Assembly (NCBI GenBank): GCA_002385265.1
Contig: DGDD01000108.1
Span: 1 to 19,061, forward strand
DNA length: 19,061 nucleotides
Reading direction: 5' to 3'
Source: Chitinophagaceae bacterium UBA3961
GTDB lineage: Bacteria > Bacteroidota > Bacteroidia > Chitinophagales > Chitinophagaceae
The notes under the pieces are model-generated. The model ran no database searches, was not told the DNA's origin, and saw only the letters and a program-made list of their open reading frames with translations. Positions within the stretch are counted from its first letter, which is position 1. Each line of letters opens with the position of its first letter. The translations under genes were made by a program, and so were the position numbers. This document shows, one piece after another, positions 8,343 through 14,257 of the stretch.

Positions 8343-8374
8343 AAAAAAAGTCGATTCAGCCCAGGGGCTGTCGA
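8343..8374 (-). terminator. Terminator-like hairpin facing the sigma factor gene
   Basis: CAGCCC (8357-8362) and GGGCTG (8365-8370) form a GC-rich stem around a 2-nt centre, extended by complementary TCGA blocks at 8351-8354 and 8371-8374 with a TT bulge. On the minus strand the stem is followed by seven T residues (8349-8343), the form of an intrinsic terminator. It lies about 70 nt before the sigma-frame ATG, so it would act on RNA starting further upstream on the minus strand. The 2-nt loop centre would have to open by one or two pairs. Confidence 0.45.
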
Positions 8375-8443
8375 AAAAAGAAAGGGTACTTGGTATTTAA
8401 TTAAATGATATTGAACTACTTGTGAAAAGAAATGTTTCTTCTA

Positions 8444-8458
8444 AAATCTATAGATTTG
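8444..8458 (+). promoter_or_regulatory. Perfect palindrome overlapping a -7-like element
   Basis: AAATCTATAGATTT (8444-8457) is a perfect 14-bp palindrome. Its right half forms TAGATTTG (8451-8458), a full TAnnTTTG match on the plus strand; the left half gives the near match TAGATTTT on the minus strand. No -33 element at the usual spacing is visible, so promoter activity is uncertain. Confidence 0.3.
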
Positions 8459-8634
8459 CTTTTTTCTAATAAGTTTAATTGAATTCTGTTAAAAGCTTGT
8501 TAGAGAATTTTTTTCAACTTTTTTCATTTTCTACCCAACCAAAACTTCTCGATACCGCATCAGCTATTTTGAATTCGGGACTATGAAAGCCATTTACGGT
8601 AGTCCTTACTTTTCTAACTACAATCAGAATTAGA

Positions 8635-9483
8635 ATGAAAACAAAAATGAAAGTGCTGTCTTTGGCAGCAGTAGTAACCTTATTTGCCCTTTCCTGCCAA
8701 AAAGGAGCCGGCAATCAATCAGGAAACGCTTCTTTGAAAGTTTATTTAACAGATGGACCCGGAAGTTTTGATGCGGTAAACATTGAAGTATTGGCAGTAG
8801 AAGCTAAAATTGATACTTGCCAAGGTTCTAAGCACGACGATCGACATGGGTTGAACGATTTTGATAAAGATGATATCAATCGCCGCGATTCTTTTGGTGT
8901 GTGGCAAACACTCACCATTAATCCGGGTATTTATAATGTTCTCTCTTTGAAAAATGGAATTGATACGCTGTTGGCTAGTGGTACCATTGATGGTACTGTG
9001 AGGAAATTGAGAATTCAATTGGGTACCAACAACACAGTAGTGAAAGACAGTATTACCTACCCACTTACGATTGTGAATGAAACTAACAATTATCTATATG
9101 TGCATTTGCAAGACAAACACAGACATGATAGTTCTTCAACAGTTGGAGTGTGGGTTGATTTTGATATTGCTCGCTCAATTGTAGAGATCAACGGGAAATA
9201 CTATTTGAAACCGGTGCTGCGTCCATTCTGCGATAAGAACTTTGCAAGTTTAGTAGGTTCAGTGCTTCCATCAGCTGCTGCAGCAACTGTTACAGCTTAT
9301 GGACCCGATACTGCAACTGCAATCCCGAATGCAGATGGAAGATTCAAGATACGCGGATTGACGGCTGGAACCTATAGAATTGTGTTCGACGGATCGAATG
9401 GATACAATGATACTACTATAACTAGTGTGAGTATCCAAAATGGCAGAGAAACCAAACTTCCTGCTGTAGTATTACATCAATAA
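8635..9483 (+). CDS. DUF4382 domain lipoprotein with C-terminal carboxypeptidase-regulatory-like domain
   Basis: A 282-aa predicted lipoprotein, exported and lipid-anchored at C21: the signal peptide has MKTKMK, a hydrophobic core and the lipobox FALSC. Residues about 32-200 fit the DUF4382 fold (ASLKVYLTDGPGSFDAVNIEV, PGIYNVLSLKNGIDTLLASG, YYLKPVLRPF). Residues about 203-282 resemble a carboxypeptidase-regulatory/Ig-like beta domain (DGRFKIRGLTAGTYRIVFDG). An Asp/His-rich insert at 63-86 and a second short one at 160-165 (DKHRHD) are noteworthy. The molecular role of DUF4382 is not known. The gene diverges from the sigma factor and shares a structured upstream region with it, so control by that sigma factor is possible but unproven. 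A strong terminator follows. Confidence 0.85.
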   Translation: MKTKMKVLSLAAVVTLFALSCQKGAGNQSGNASLKVYLTDGPGSFDAVNIEVLAVEAKIDTCQGSKHDDRHGLNDFDKDDINRRDSFGVWQTLTINPGIYNVLSLKNGIDTLLASGTIDGTVRKLRIQLGTNNTVVKDSITYPLTIVNETNNYLYVHLQDKHRHDSSSTVGVWVDFDIARSIVEINGKYYLKPVLRPFCDKNFASLVGSVLPSAAAATVTAYGPDTATAIPNADGRFKIRGLTAGTYRIVFDGSNGYNDTTITSVSIQNGRETKLPAVVLHQ

Positions 9484-9489
9484 GAAATA

Positions 9490-9530
9490 CAGGTTTTTCA
9501 AACCTGACTCAAACAGAATTTTGAAAAACC
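9490..9530 (+). other. Two mutually exclusive hairpins just after the DUF4382 stop
   Basis: CAGGTTT (9490-9496) pairs with AAACCTG (9500-9506) as a small hairpin. The overlapping GGTTTTTCAAA (9492-9502) pairs perfectly with TTTGAAAAACC (9520-9530), so only one of the two can form. Neither is followed by a clean T-run; they may protect the 3' end or be incidental. Confidence 0.35.
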
Positions 9531-9565
9531 ATTAAAATAGGTGCTGGTAATTTGACAATTTCATG

Positions 9566-9606
9566 GAAAAAACCCCGCTCTAGTCTTAGAGCGGGGTTCA
9601 TTTTTT
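9566..9606. terminator. Strong bidirectional intrinsic terminator
   Basis: AACCCCGCTCTA (9571-9582) pairs with its exact reverse complement at 9587-9598 across a GTCT loop: a 12-bp, GC-rich stem. It is followed by CATTTTTT (plus) and preceded by a run of A (T-run on the minus strand). It sits between the convergent DUF4382 gene and glutamate dehydrogenase gene and should end both transcripts. Confidence 0.92.
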
Positions 9607-9623
9607 ATTGCAGTTGAAAACTT

Positions 9624-11033
9624 TTATGGGAAAATACCGAGCTCTTCATAGCTGGTACCAACTTTGTTGATAGCAACAACATATGCTGCAGTTCTCATGT
9701 CAGGAATCTGAGGATTGGCTTTCCAACAGTCCATCACTTCTCTGGTGGCACTGATCATGGTTTCTTCCAAACCACTTCTTACCAAATCAACTTCGTCAGG
9801 TCCATGAATAATTTCTTCGCGCTCTTTTTCACTTACTTTCTTACCTGAAATTTCTTCTATTTGTTCCAACATTTGACGGTTTTGATTCTCCGTAAAACGT
9901 TTTTCCATTCTTCCATAACGAACGTGGCTCAAGTTTTTCAACCATTCGAAATAACTCACCGTTACACCACCTGCGTTCAAGTACATATCCGGAACAACCA
10001 AAGTTCCTTTTGACGCAAATACTTCATCAGCTTCAGGAGTCAATGGACCATTCGCTGCTTCTCCGATGATCTTTGCTTTAACGCGAGGTGCGTTTTCGCC
10101 ATTGATGACGTTTTCCAAAGCAGCAGGAATCAAAATATCACATTCCATTTCTAAGGCATCGGTACTTTTTGCAAAGTTTTGAGAACCCGGGAAATTCAAG
10201 ATAGAACCTGTTTTCTTTCTATGATTGAAAACAGCATCTACATCCAACCCATCATTGCTCCAAATGGCGCCTTCGTATTCCGCTAATCCTACTATGATTG
10301 CACCCGCTTCTTGGAAGAATTTAGCTGAATGGTAACCCACATTACCCAATCCTTGTACTGCTACTTTCTTGCCTTTAACTCCTACGCTTAAACCCAATCG
10401 TTGCATCACATCTGGCATGTTGCACACTTCTCTTAATCCATAAAACACACCCAATCCGGTAGCTTCTCTTCTTCCTCGTACACCACCCTGTGTTACAGGC
10501 TTGCCGGTTACGCAACCCAAAGCATCAATTTCGCCGGGACGCATACTCACATACGTATCTACAATCCAGGCCATTTCTCTTTCACCTGTTCCGTAATCAG
10601 GAGCAGGAACGTCAATGCCGGGACCAATAAAATTCTTCTTGATCAATTCAGAAGTATAGCGACGTGTTATTTTTTCCAACTCGTAAGGAGTGTACTTCTT
10701 CGGGTCGATGGTAATACCACCCTTTGCACCGGCAAAAGGTACGTTCACAATTGCACACTTATACGTCATCAACGCTGCTAAGGCCATCACCTCATCTAAA
10801 TTCACACTCATGGCAAAACGAATCCCCCCTTTACATGGAAGTTTGTGATGCGAGTGCTGAACGCGGTATGCTTTGATTACCTCAATATTGTCTCCGATCT
10901 TAACAGGGAAGTGCATGCGGTAAACGGCATTACACTGTTTAATTTGTTCCAGAATGCCTGGATCCCAATTGGTGAATTTGGCCGCTTTATCGAAACTTTT
11001 CTCAACGGAACCAAAAAAACTGTACTCTGACAT
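9624..11033 (-). CDS. gdhA: Glu/Leu/Phe/Val family dehydrogenase, probably glutamate dehydrogenase
   Basis: Oxidative deamination or synthesis of glutamate, linking 2-oxoglutarate and ammonia. From the ATG at 11033 the protein is 469 aa and begins [14 protein letters not shown]. An upstream in-frame ATG at 11090 would add 19 residues (MRKAPTNG...) but lies in the loop of a leader hairpin and is unlikely. Substrate lysine K68 lies in PCKGGIRF, the catalytic lysine K104 in AGAKGGI, and D146 in [12 protein letters not shown]. The Rossmann nucleotide site is [10 protein letters not shown] (224-233), followed by [13 protein letters not shown] (324-336) and [18 protein letters not shown] (347-364). 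The DxxTGEREM layout resembles the animal-type/hexameric NAD(P) enzymes. Cofactor preference cannot be settled by eye. It is a single gene, terminated by the hairpin at 9571-9598. Confidence 0.93.
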   Translation of the reverse strand: MSEYSFFGSVEKSFDKAAKFTNWDPGILEQIKQCNAVYRMHFPVKIGDNIEVIKAYRVQHSHHKLPCKGGIRFAMSVNLDEVMALAALMTYKCAIVNVPFAGAKGGITIDPKKYTPYELEKITRRYTSELIKKNFIGPGIDVPAPDYGTGEREMAWIVDTYVSMRPGEIDALGCVTGKPVTQGGVRGRREATGLGVFYGLREVCNMPDVMQRLGLSVGVKGKKVAVQGLGNVGYHSAKFFQEAGAIIVGLAEYEGAIWSNDGLDVDAVFNHRKKTGSILNFPGSQNFAKSTDALEMECDILIPAALENVINGENAPRVKAKIIGEAANGPLTPEADEVFASKGTLVVPDMYLNAGGVTVSYFEWLKNLSHVRYGRMEKRFTENQNRQMLEQIEEISGKKVSEKEREEIIHGPDEVDLVRSGLEETMISATREVMDCWKANPQIPDMRTAAYVVAINKVGTSYEELGIFP

Positions 11034-11078
11034 GATAAGCAATTTTATTTTTCTAATAATTAACAAGCCATTTGTTGG

Positions 11079-11100
11079 TGCTTTCCTCATCAGGAAAGCA
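11079..11100 (-). other. 9-bp hairpin in the glutamate dehydrogenase leader
   Basis: TGCTTTCCT (11079-11087) and AGGAAAGCA (11092-11100) pair perfectly around a 4-nt loop, 46 nt upstream of the likely gdh ATG. No T-run follows on either strand, so it is not a simple terminator. A structured 5' leader or mRNA-stabilising element is possible. Confidence 0.5.
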
Positions 11101-11109
11101 GGAAAGATG

Positions 11110-11117
11110 CAAGGGTA
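11110..11117 (-). promoter_or_regulatory. Candidate -7 element for glutamate dehydrogenase
   Basis: On the minus strand TACCCTTG matches TAnnTTTG at all but one fixed base. It would place the transcript start about 70 nt before the ATG at 11033, so the leader would include the hairpin at 11079-11100. No -33 match is seen. Confidence 0.25.
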
Positions 11118-11177
11118 CTAACGATGTTTCTTTGAATTAATTGAATAGAGAGGTCCAAAAAAACACTTAAAATGAGG

Positions 11178-11384
11178 CTACTTCTCTAGTTTAGAGAGCT
11201 TTCTGTCTACACGAACCATGAAAAACAATAAGCCTGCTAATATCGTAATGCACACGGCCATTACAACCCAAATCTTCCCATTCGCATTCATACCGGTAGG
11301 AACAGGTTCAGCATTTACTTGATCTTGTGCAAACATGGTTATTTGAATCAAACAACCCAGCAGGAATAATACAGCTTTCTTCAT
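11178..11384 (-). CDS. ccmD: CcmD-like small membrane protein
   Basis: A 68-aa protein with a hydrophobic, signal-like N-terminus (about 1-19, MKKAVLFLLG...FAQ), a short Asn/Pro-containing stretch, and one membrane helix at about 38-57 (IWVVMAVCITILAGLLFFMV) followed by RVDRKLSKLEK, the basic tail typical of CcmD proteins in Bacteroidota. In system I cytochrome c maturation CcmD helps release holo-CcmE from the CcmABC heme exporter. It follows ccmC by 24 nt in the same direction, which is the main reason for the name, as such small proteins have little diagnostic sequence. The gap downstream to gdh contains no clear terminator. Confidence 0.72.
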   Translation of the reverse strand: MKKAVLFLLGCLIQITMFAQDQVNAEPVPTGMNANGKIWVVMAVCITILAGLLFFMVRVDRKLSKLEK

Positions 11385-11408
11385 TGTTGCTTTTTAATAA
11401 TGATAATG

Positions 11409-12086
11409 CTATGCGTTTATCTTTTGTTCTTCTAGATTTTTGTAACGAATCACCAATGTGCTGATCCATACTCCTAGTAATATCCATCCAATTACTGCCG
11501 GCCAAAAAACCAGTCGCATCGCTGGATCCAAATCAGCTCCATTCAAACCAGGATTACCTTCTACGCCCTTACCTCCGGGATGCAGCGACTCCGTAAGTCT
11601 GGGAAGAATCATGATCATTGGAACATAAATGAAATAGGCGAAAATATTATAGACCGCTGCTACACGACTTCTCTTATCCAAATCGGTCATTGAATTGCGC
11701 AACACAAAATAGGCGAGATAGATCAATAAAGCGATTGCTGCTCCCAATTGTTTTGGATCGTTGTTCCAAGGGCTTCCCCAGGTGTAATTAGCCCAAATGG
11801 CACCGGTAACCAATCCAAGCATTCCAAATAGAATCCCAACTTGAGCAAAAGCATTGGAATACAAATCGTACTGAGGCTGGGGGTTTCTTAAAAACTTAAT
11901 AGCATAATAGAGCGAAATGGAAATGAGTGTCAATTGCGTGAACCACATTGGAACATGAAAAAACAGATTGCGGATCGTTTCGTACAAATTGCCAATATGA
12001 GGAACGGGAACAAAAAAGCCCCAACTGAATGTATAGAGGAGCAACAAAACTCCGATTATTTTCCACCAGGATGCGCGCATTAGCAT
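11409..12086 (-). CDS. ccmC: Cytochrome c biogenesis protein CcmC/CcsA (heme handling)
   Basis: An integral membrane heme-handling protein of 225 aa with about six helices (roughly 10-28, 47-65, 81-99, 115-130, 143-161, 192-213). It presents heme to CcmE for attachment to c-type cytochromes. The axial-ligand histidines of the family appear as H44 in NLFFHVPMW and H169 in LTESLHPG. The tryptophan-rich heme motif is present in reduced form as WGSPWNNDPKQ (103-113): it keeps W103, G, W107 and D110. ATG at 12086 is used; a second ATG two codons later is possible. A -7 element TAATTTTG lies 41 nt upstream. The gene sits between ccmB (195 bp upstream) and the ccmD-like gene. Confidence 0.9.
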   Translation of the reverse strand: MLMRASWWKIIGVLLLLYTFSWGFFVPVPHIGNLYETIRNLFFHVPMWFTQLTLISISLYYAIKFLRNPQPQYDLYSNAFAQVGILFGMLGLVTGAIWANYTWGSPWNNDPKQLGAAIALLIYLAYFVLRNSMTDLDKRSRVAAVYNIFAYFIYVPMIMILPRLTESLHPGGKGVEGNPGLNGADLDPAMRLVFWPAVIGWILLGVWISTLVIRYKNLEEQKINA

Positions 12087-12103
12087 GTAATATTGGATTT
12101 GCA

Positions 12104-12122
12104 GGTTTTTACTGCAAAAACC
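12104..12122 (-). other. Small leader hairpin upstream of ccmC
   Basis: GGTTTTT (12104-12110) pairs with AAAAACC (12116-12122) around a 5-nt loop, 18 nt before the ccmC ATG and just after the proposed promoter. It is AU-rich and of modest stability. Confidence 0.3.
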
Positions 12123-12126
12123 ATGG

Positions 12127-12134
12127 CAAAATTA
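12127..12134 (-). promoter_or_regulatory. -7 element TAATTTTG upstream of ccmC
   Basis: A perfect TAnnTTTG match on the minus strand in the 195-bp gap between ccmB and ccmC. Transcription would start near 12121, about 35 nt before the ccmC ATG. The -33 region has no TTTG at 19-21 bp, so this is a partial match only. Confidence 0.4.
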
Positions 12135-12281
12135 GGGGAAGGGGAGGAATTGATACGCTAGTATTTTAAAAATCAATTGCTTCTAGCCGTTTCCAATATT
12201 CATTAAGCTTCATACAATTCAGCTATCCGAACAATGGAAATTCTTCGAGGAAAGCCCTGTTTATTAAAAAACTATCAAATG

Positions 12282-12989
12282 TTAGTCTTTCCAAAGGAAA
12301 GGAAACAAGATCCATGCAAGTACAACAACTAACAAGTCGAGCAATAAAAGCAAACCCATTAAGCTCCACAATCCGCTTTGAACAGCACCAAAAGCAATAT
12401 TGGAGATCTTCATGAGCAACAAAACTTGTGGAATAATGAGCGGAAAACCCATAATAGCCATCAAGGCAGCATTCTGTTGGGCACGGGCCGCAATAGCAGC
12501 CAGAAACGTAAACACCAAGCTCAAACTAATGCCTCCCAAACATACTAATAATAGGAAGCTACCAATATGAACCAACGGATTCCCCAATAACAAAGCAAAC
12601 AAAAGCATACTGATGATGCTCATTGCCATCATGAGTACCGCATTGAACAGCAGTTTAGCCAAAATAAAATGAGGAGCGCCTGCGATGGTATAGAAGTACA
12701 ACATTCTACCACGGCTTTCTTGAAGAAAACTTTTGGCTACGGCATTTACGCAAATGAACAATTGAATGATCCAAAACAATCCGTTCCAAACCTTGTCATC
12801 GGGGCTTCCCATTGCCAAGTTCAATACAAAAATGGTAGATGCTATATACAGGAGAATCCCATATAAAGTGTACTGCTGCCTAATTTCAAGCAACAGGTCC
12901 TTCTTAAAAAGTGCTATAAATGGATTCTTTGTATTCACACTATTGATTGTAGCAAGTTCTGCATCGTGGTTCGTAAACATCTTTCTCAC
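12282..12989 (-). CDS. ccmB: Heme exporter protein CcmB (ABC transporter permease)
   Basis: The membrane subunit of the CcmAB ABC transporter that supports release of holo-CcmE in cytochrome c maturation. The 235-aa reading has about six membrane helices. The soluble start [21 protein letters not shown] (28-48) is followed by [29 protein letters not shown], a characteristic CcmB block, and ends FPFLWKD. The start is uncertain. The ATG at 12989 (or 12980) overlaps the end of tdk by 40-50 bp, while a GTG at 12938-12936 begins one base after the tdk stop and would remove 17 poorly conserved-looking residues. It follows tdk directly. No ccmA ATPase gene is in the window. Confidence 0.88.
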   Translation of the reverse strand: MRKMFTNHDAELATINSVNTKNPFIALFKKDLLLEIRQQYTLYGILLYIASTIFVLNLAMGSPDDKVWNGLFWIIQLFICVNAVAKSFLQESRGRMLYFYTIAGAPHFILAKLLFNAVLMMAMSIISMLLFALLLGNPLVHIGSFLLLVCLGGISLSLVFTFLAAIAARAQQNAALMAIMGFPLIIPQVLLLMKISNIAFGAVQSGLWSLMGLLLLLDLLVVVLAWILFPFLWKD

Positions 12990-13503
12990 CTAATACTACC
13001 TGACTTGAGTCGGCGGTTTTTCGATAAGAATAATTGGCAATATTTCCACATTTCACGCAAATGGCGTGCAGTTTAGTGATGTAGTCGGCTTTCGCCAAAA
13101 GATTCGGCATTTGACCGAATGGTTTGCGAGAGAAATCCATATCCAATCCGGCTACTATCACACGGATGCCTTTTAACGCCAATTGTTCGCAAACATCCGG
13201 TAATTGATCATCGAAGAATTGCGCTTCATCAATACCAATTACATCTACATCATTGGCCAACAAAAGAATGGTTTGCGAATTATCAATAGGGGTTGATACA
13301 ATGGCATTTTCATCATGAGAAACTATTTGTTGCTCATCGTACCGCGTATCAATTTTAGGTTTGAATATCTCTACTCTCAGATTGGCAATTTTGGCTCTTT
13401 TCAGTCTACGGATCAATTCCTCGGTTTTCCCACTGAACATGGAACCACAAACGACTTCGATCCAGCCGCGTCTTTCTCCCGATATATTTGGTTCTATAAA
13501 CAT
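12940..13503 (-). CDS. tdk: Thymidine kinase, TK1-like (type II)
   Basis: Phosphorylates thymidine to dTMP with ATP in the salvage pathway. The 187-aa length is normal. P-loop [10 protein letters not shown] (20-29), the DEAQFF block (92-97) with catalytic E93, GLDMDF (119-124) and the zinc-binding pairs C149-x-x-C152 and C181-x-x-C184 of the lasso domain are all present. The thymidine-binding loop near VYEPRC (176-181) is intact. It is the first gene of a minus-strand group with ccmB, ccmC and ccmD, and diverges from a gene of unknown function, with a hairpin in the 73 bp between them. I see no canonical TAnnTTTG element in front of it. Confidence 0.95.
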   Translation of the reverse strand: MFIEPNISGERRGWIEVVCGSMFSGKTEELIRRLKRAKIANLRVEIFKPKIDTRYDEQQIVSHDENAIVSTPIDNSQTILLLANDVDVIGIDEAQFFDDQLPDVCEQLALKGIRVIVAGLDMDFSRKPFGQMPNLLAKADYITKLHAICVKCGNIANYSYRKTADSSQVVLGEKDVYEPRCRTCYNQ

Positions 13504-13537
13504 CTTACTTGATAAAACGGAATGAAAATTGTTTAAT

Positions 13538-13557
13538 TTTATCTATTCGTAGATAAA
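13538..13557. promoter_or_regulatory. Inverted repeat with TTCG centre between tdk and the next gene
   Basis: TTTATCTA (13538-13545) and TAGATAAA (13550-13557) are exact inverted copies around TTCG. It lies 35 bp from the tdk start and 20 bp from the start of the divergent gene. It could be a two-sided operator or, in RNA, an 8-bp stem with a UUCG loop (closed by U-A/A-U rather than the extra-stable C-G). Confidence 0.45.
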
Positions 13558-13576
13558 TGGTAAAAAAAGGTCACCA

Positions 13577-14257
13577 ATGATGGATCGCTTAGCCCAATTG
13601 ATCGGCAAATTAAATGAACAATTTGAACAAAAAGCAAGTCCTGCCCAATTATTGGTAACAGCCCAATTAATTGAAGCGGAGCTTTCTGCTCAAATATCCA
13701 GTTCCAGCAAGCCTTTGACCTCCACGAAAGTGTCGGTTACAATGCCTTCTGCACCACGCCAAACCGTCCAAAATGAACCGGTTACTATTGCGAAATCGCG
13801 CATCCCGATCTCTCTTTTTCCGGATGATATTGTTCCTGCAACTAGCCCTGAAAAGGAAGAAAAGAATGGAAGAGCCTTCGATCCCATGATCGATATTCCA
13901 ACCTTATCTCATCAAAATAGAGGACGTGAACTCAATGAAGTGATGGCCGGCGCTGCCAATTCTCTTAATGATTCGTTAAAAGCAGCCGTGGTAGAAGTTG
14001 GACATATTCTTACAGAAGTACCCATTCGGGACTTAAGAAAAGCCATCGGAATCAATGATCGATTTGTGTTTATAAACGATCTCTTCAGAGGCGATGACAT
14101 CATGTTTGAAAGAAGCATAAAAACTATCAATTCCTTCCATGTATATCAAGAAGCCCTTTTCTGGATGGAACGAGAATTGAAATTGAAGTTGGGATGGGAT
14201 GATCAGAAATCAACTACCCAACATTTTTATCAATTGGTTAAAAGACGCTTTTCATAA
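13577..14257 (+). CDS. Protein of unknown function with conserved-looking helical C-terminal domain
   Basis: I do not recognise a named family. The 226-aa protein has a helical N-terminus (about 1-40, LAQLIGKLNEQF and SPAQLLVTAQLIEAELS), a Ser/Thr/Pro-rich and probably disordered middle (about 41-130), and a compact C-terminal part (about 131-226) with RDLRKAIGINDRFVFINDLF, DDIMFERSIKTINSF, EALFWMERELKLKLGWD and the basic end YQLVKRRFS. The C-terminal part resembles, from memory, uncharacterised proteins of Bacteroidota. There is no signal peptide or membrane helix, so it should be cytoplasmic. It diverges from tdk and its end overlaps the waaA end by 28 bp. An ATG at 13580 directly follows the first. 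No function is proposed. Confidence 0.8.
   Translation: MMDRLAQLIGKLNEQFEQKASPAQLLVTAQLIEAELSAQISSSSKPLTSTKVSVTMPSAPRQTVQNEPVTIAKSRIPISLFPDDIVPATSPEKEEKNGRAFDPMIDIPTLSHQNRGRELNEVMAGAANSLNDSLKAAVVEVGHILTEVPIRDLRKAIGINDRFVFINDLFRGDDIMFERSIKTINSFHVYQEALFWMERELKLKLGWDDQKSTTQHFYQLVKRRFS

Larger units (their letters stand above)
8324..8544. repeat. 13-bp inverted repeat pair (TACCCAACCAAAA)
   Basis: TTTTGGTTGGGTA at 8324-8336 is the exact reverse complement of TACCCAACCAAAA at 8532-8544, 195 bp apart. Beyond each copy, after 11 or 12 bp, the hexamer GCATCA also recurs in the same relative orientation (minus at 8307-8312, plus at 8557-8562). Each copy points toward the gene on its side. This looks like a shared recognition site in front of both divergent genes. 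Confidence 0.6.
8220..8634. promoter_or_regulatory. Divergent intergenic region between sigma factor and DUF4382 gene
   Basis: This 415-bp region holds the 45-nt coding-like extension of the sigma gene (8220-8264), an inverted pair of 13-bp repeats (8324-8336 and 8532-8544), a hairpin with flanking A/T runs (8343-8374), a 14-bp palindrome overlapping a TAnnTTTG element (8444-8458) and T-rich stretches near 8505-8530. I find no further gene. No good -7/-33 pair lies at the normal distance from the DUF4382 ATG; TACTTTTC at 8607-8614 is a one-mismatch candidate. Confidence 0.5.

Noticed and set aside
8307..8562. The facing 13-bp repeats as ends of a small mobile element (MITE)
   Set aside because: No target-site duplication is visible, the similarity does not extend to clean termini, and the orientation toward each gene suits binding sites better.
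12135..12281. Gap between ccmB and ccmC as a hidden small gene
   Set aside because: No open frame with recognisable features was found; only the -7 element and a small hairpin next to ccmC stand out.
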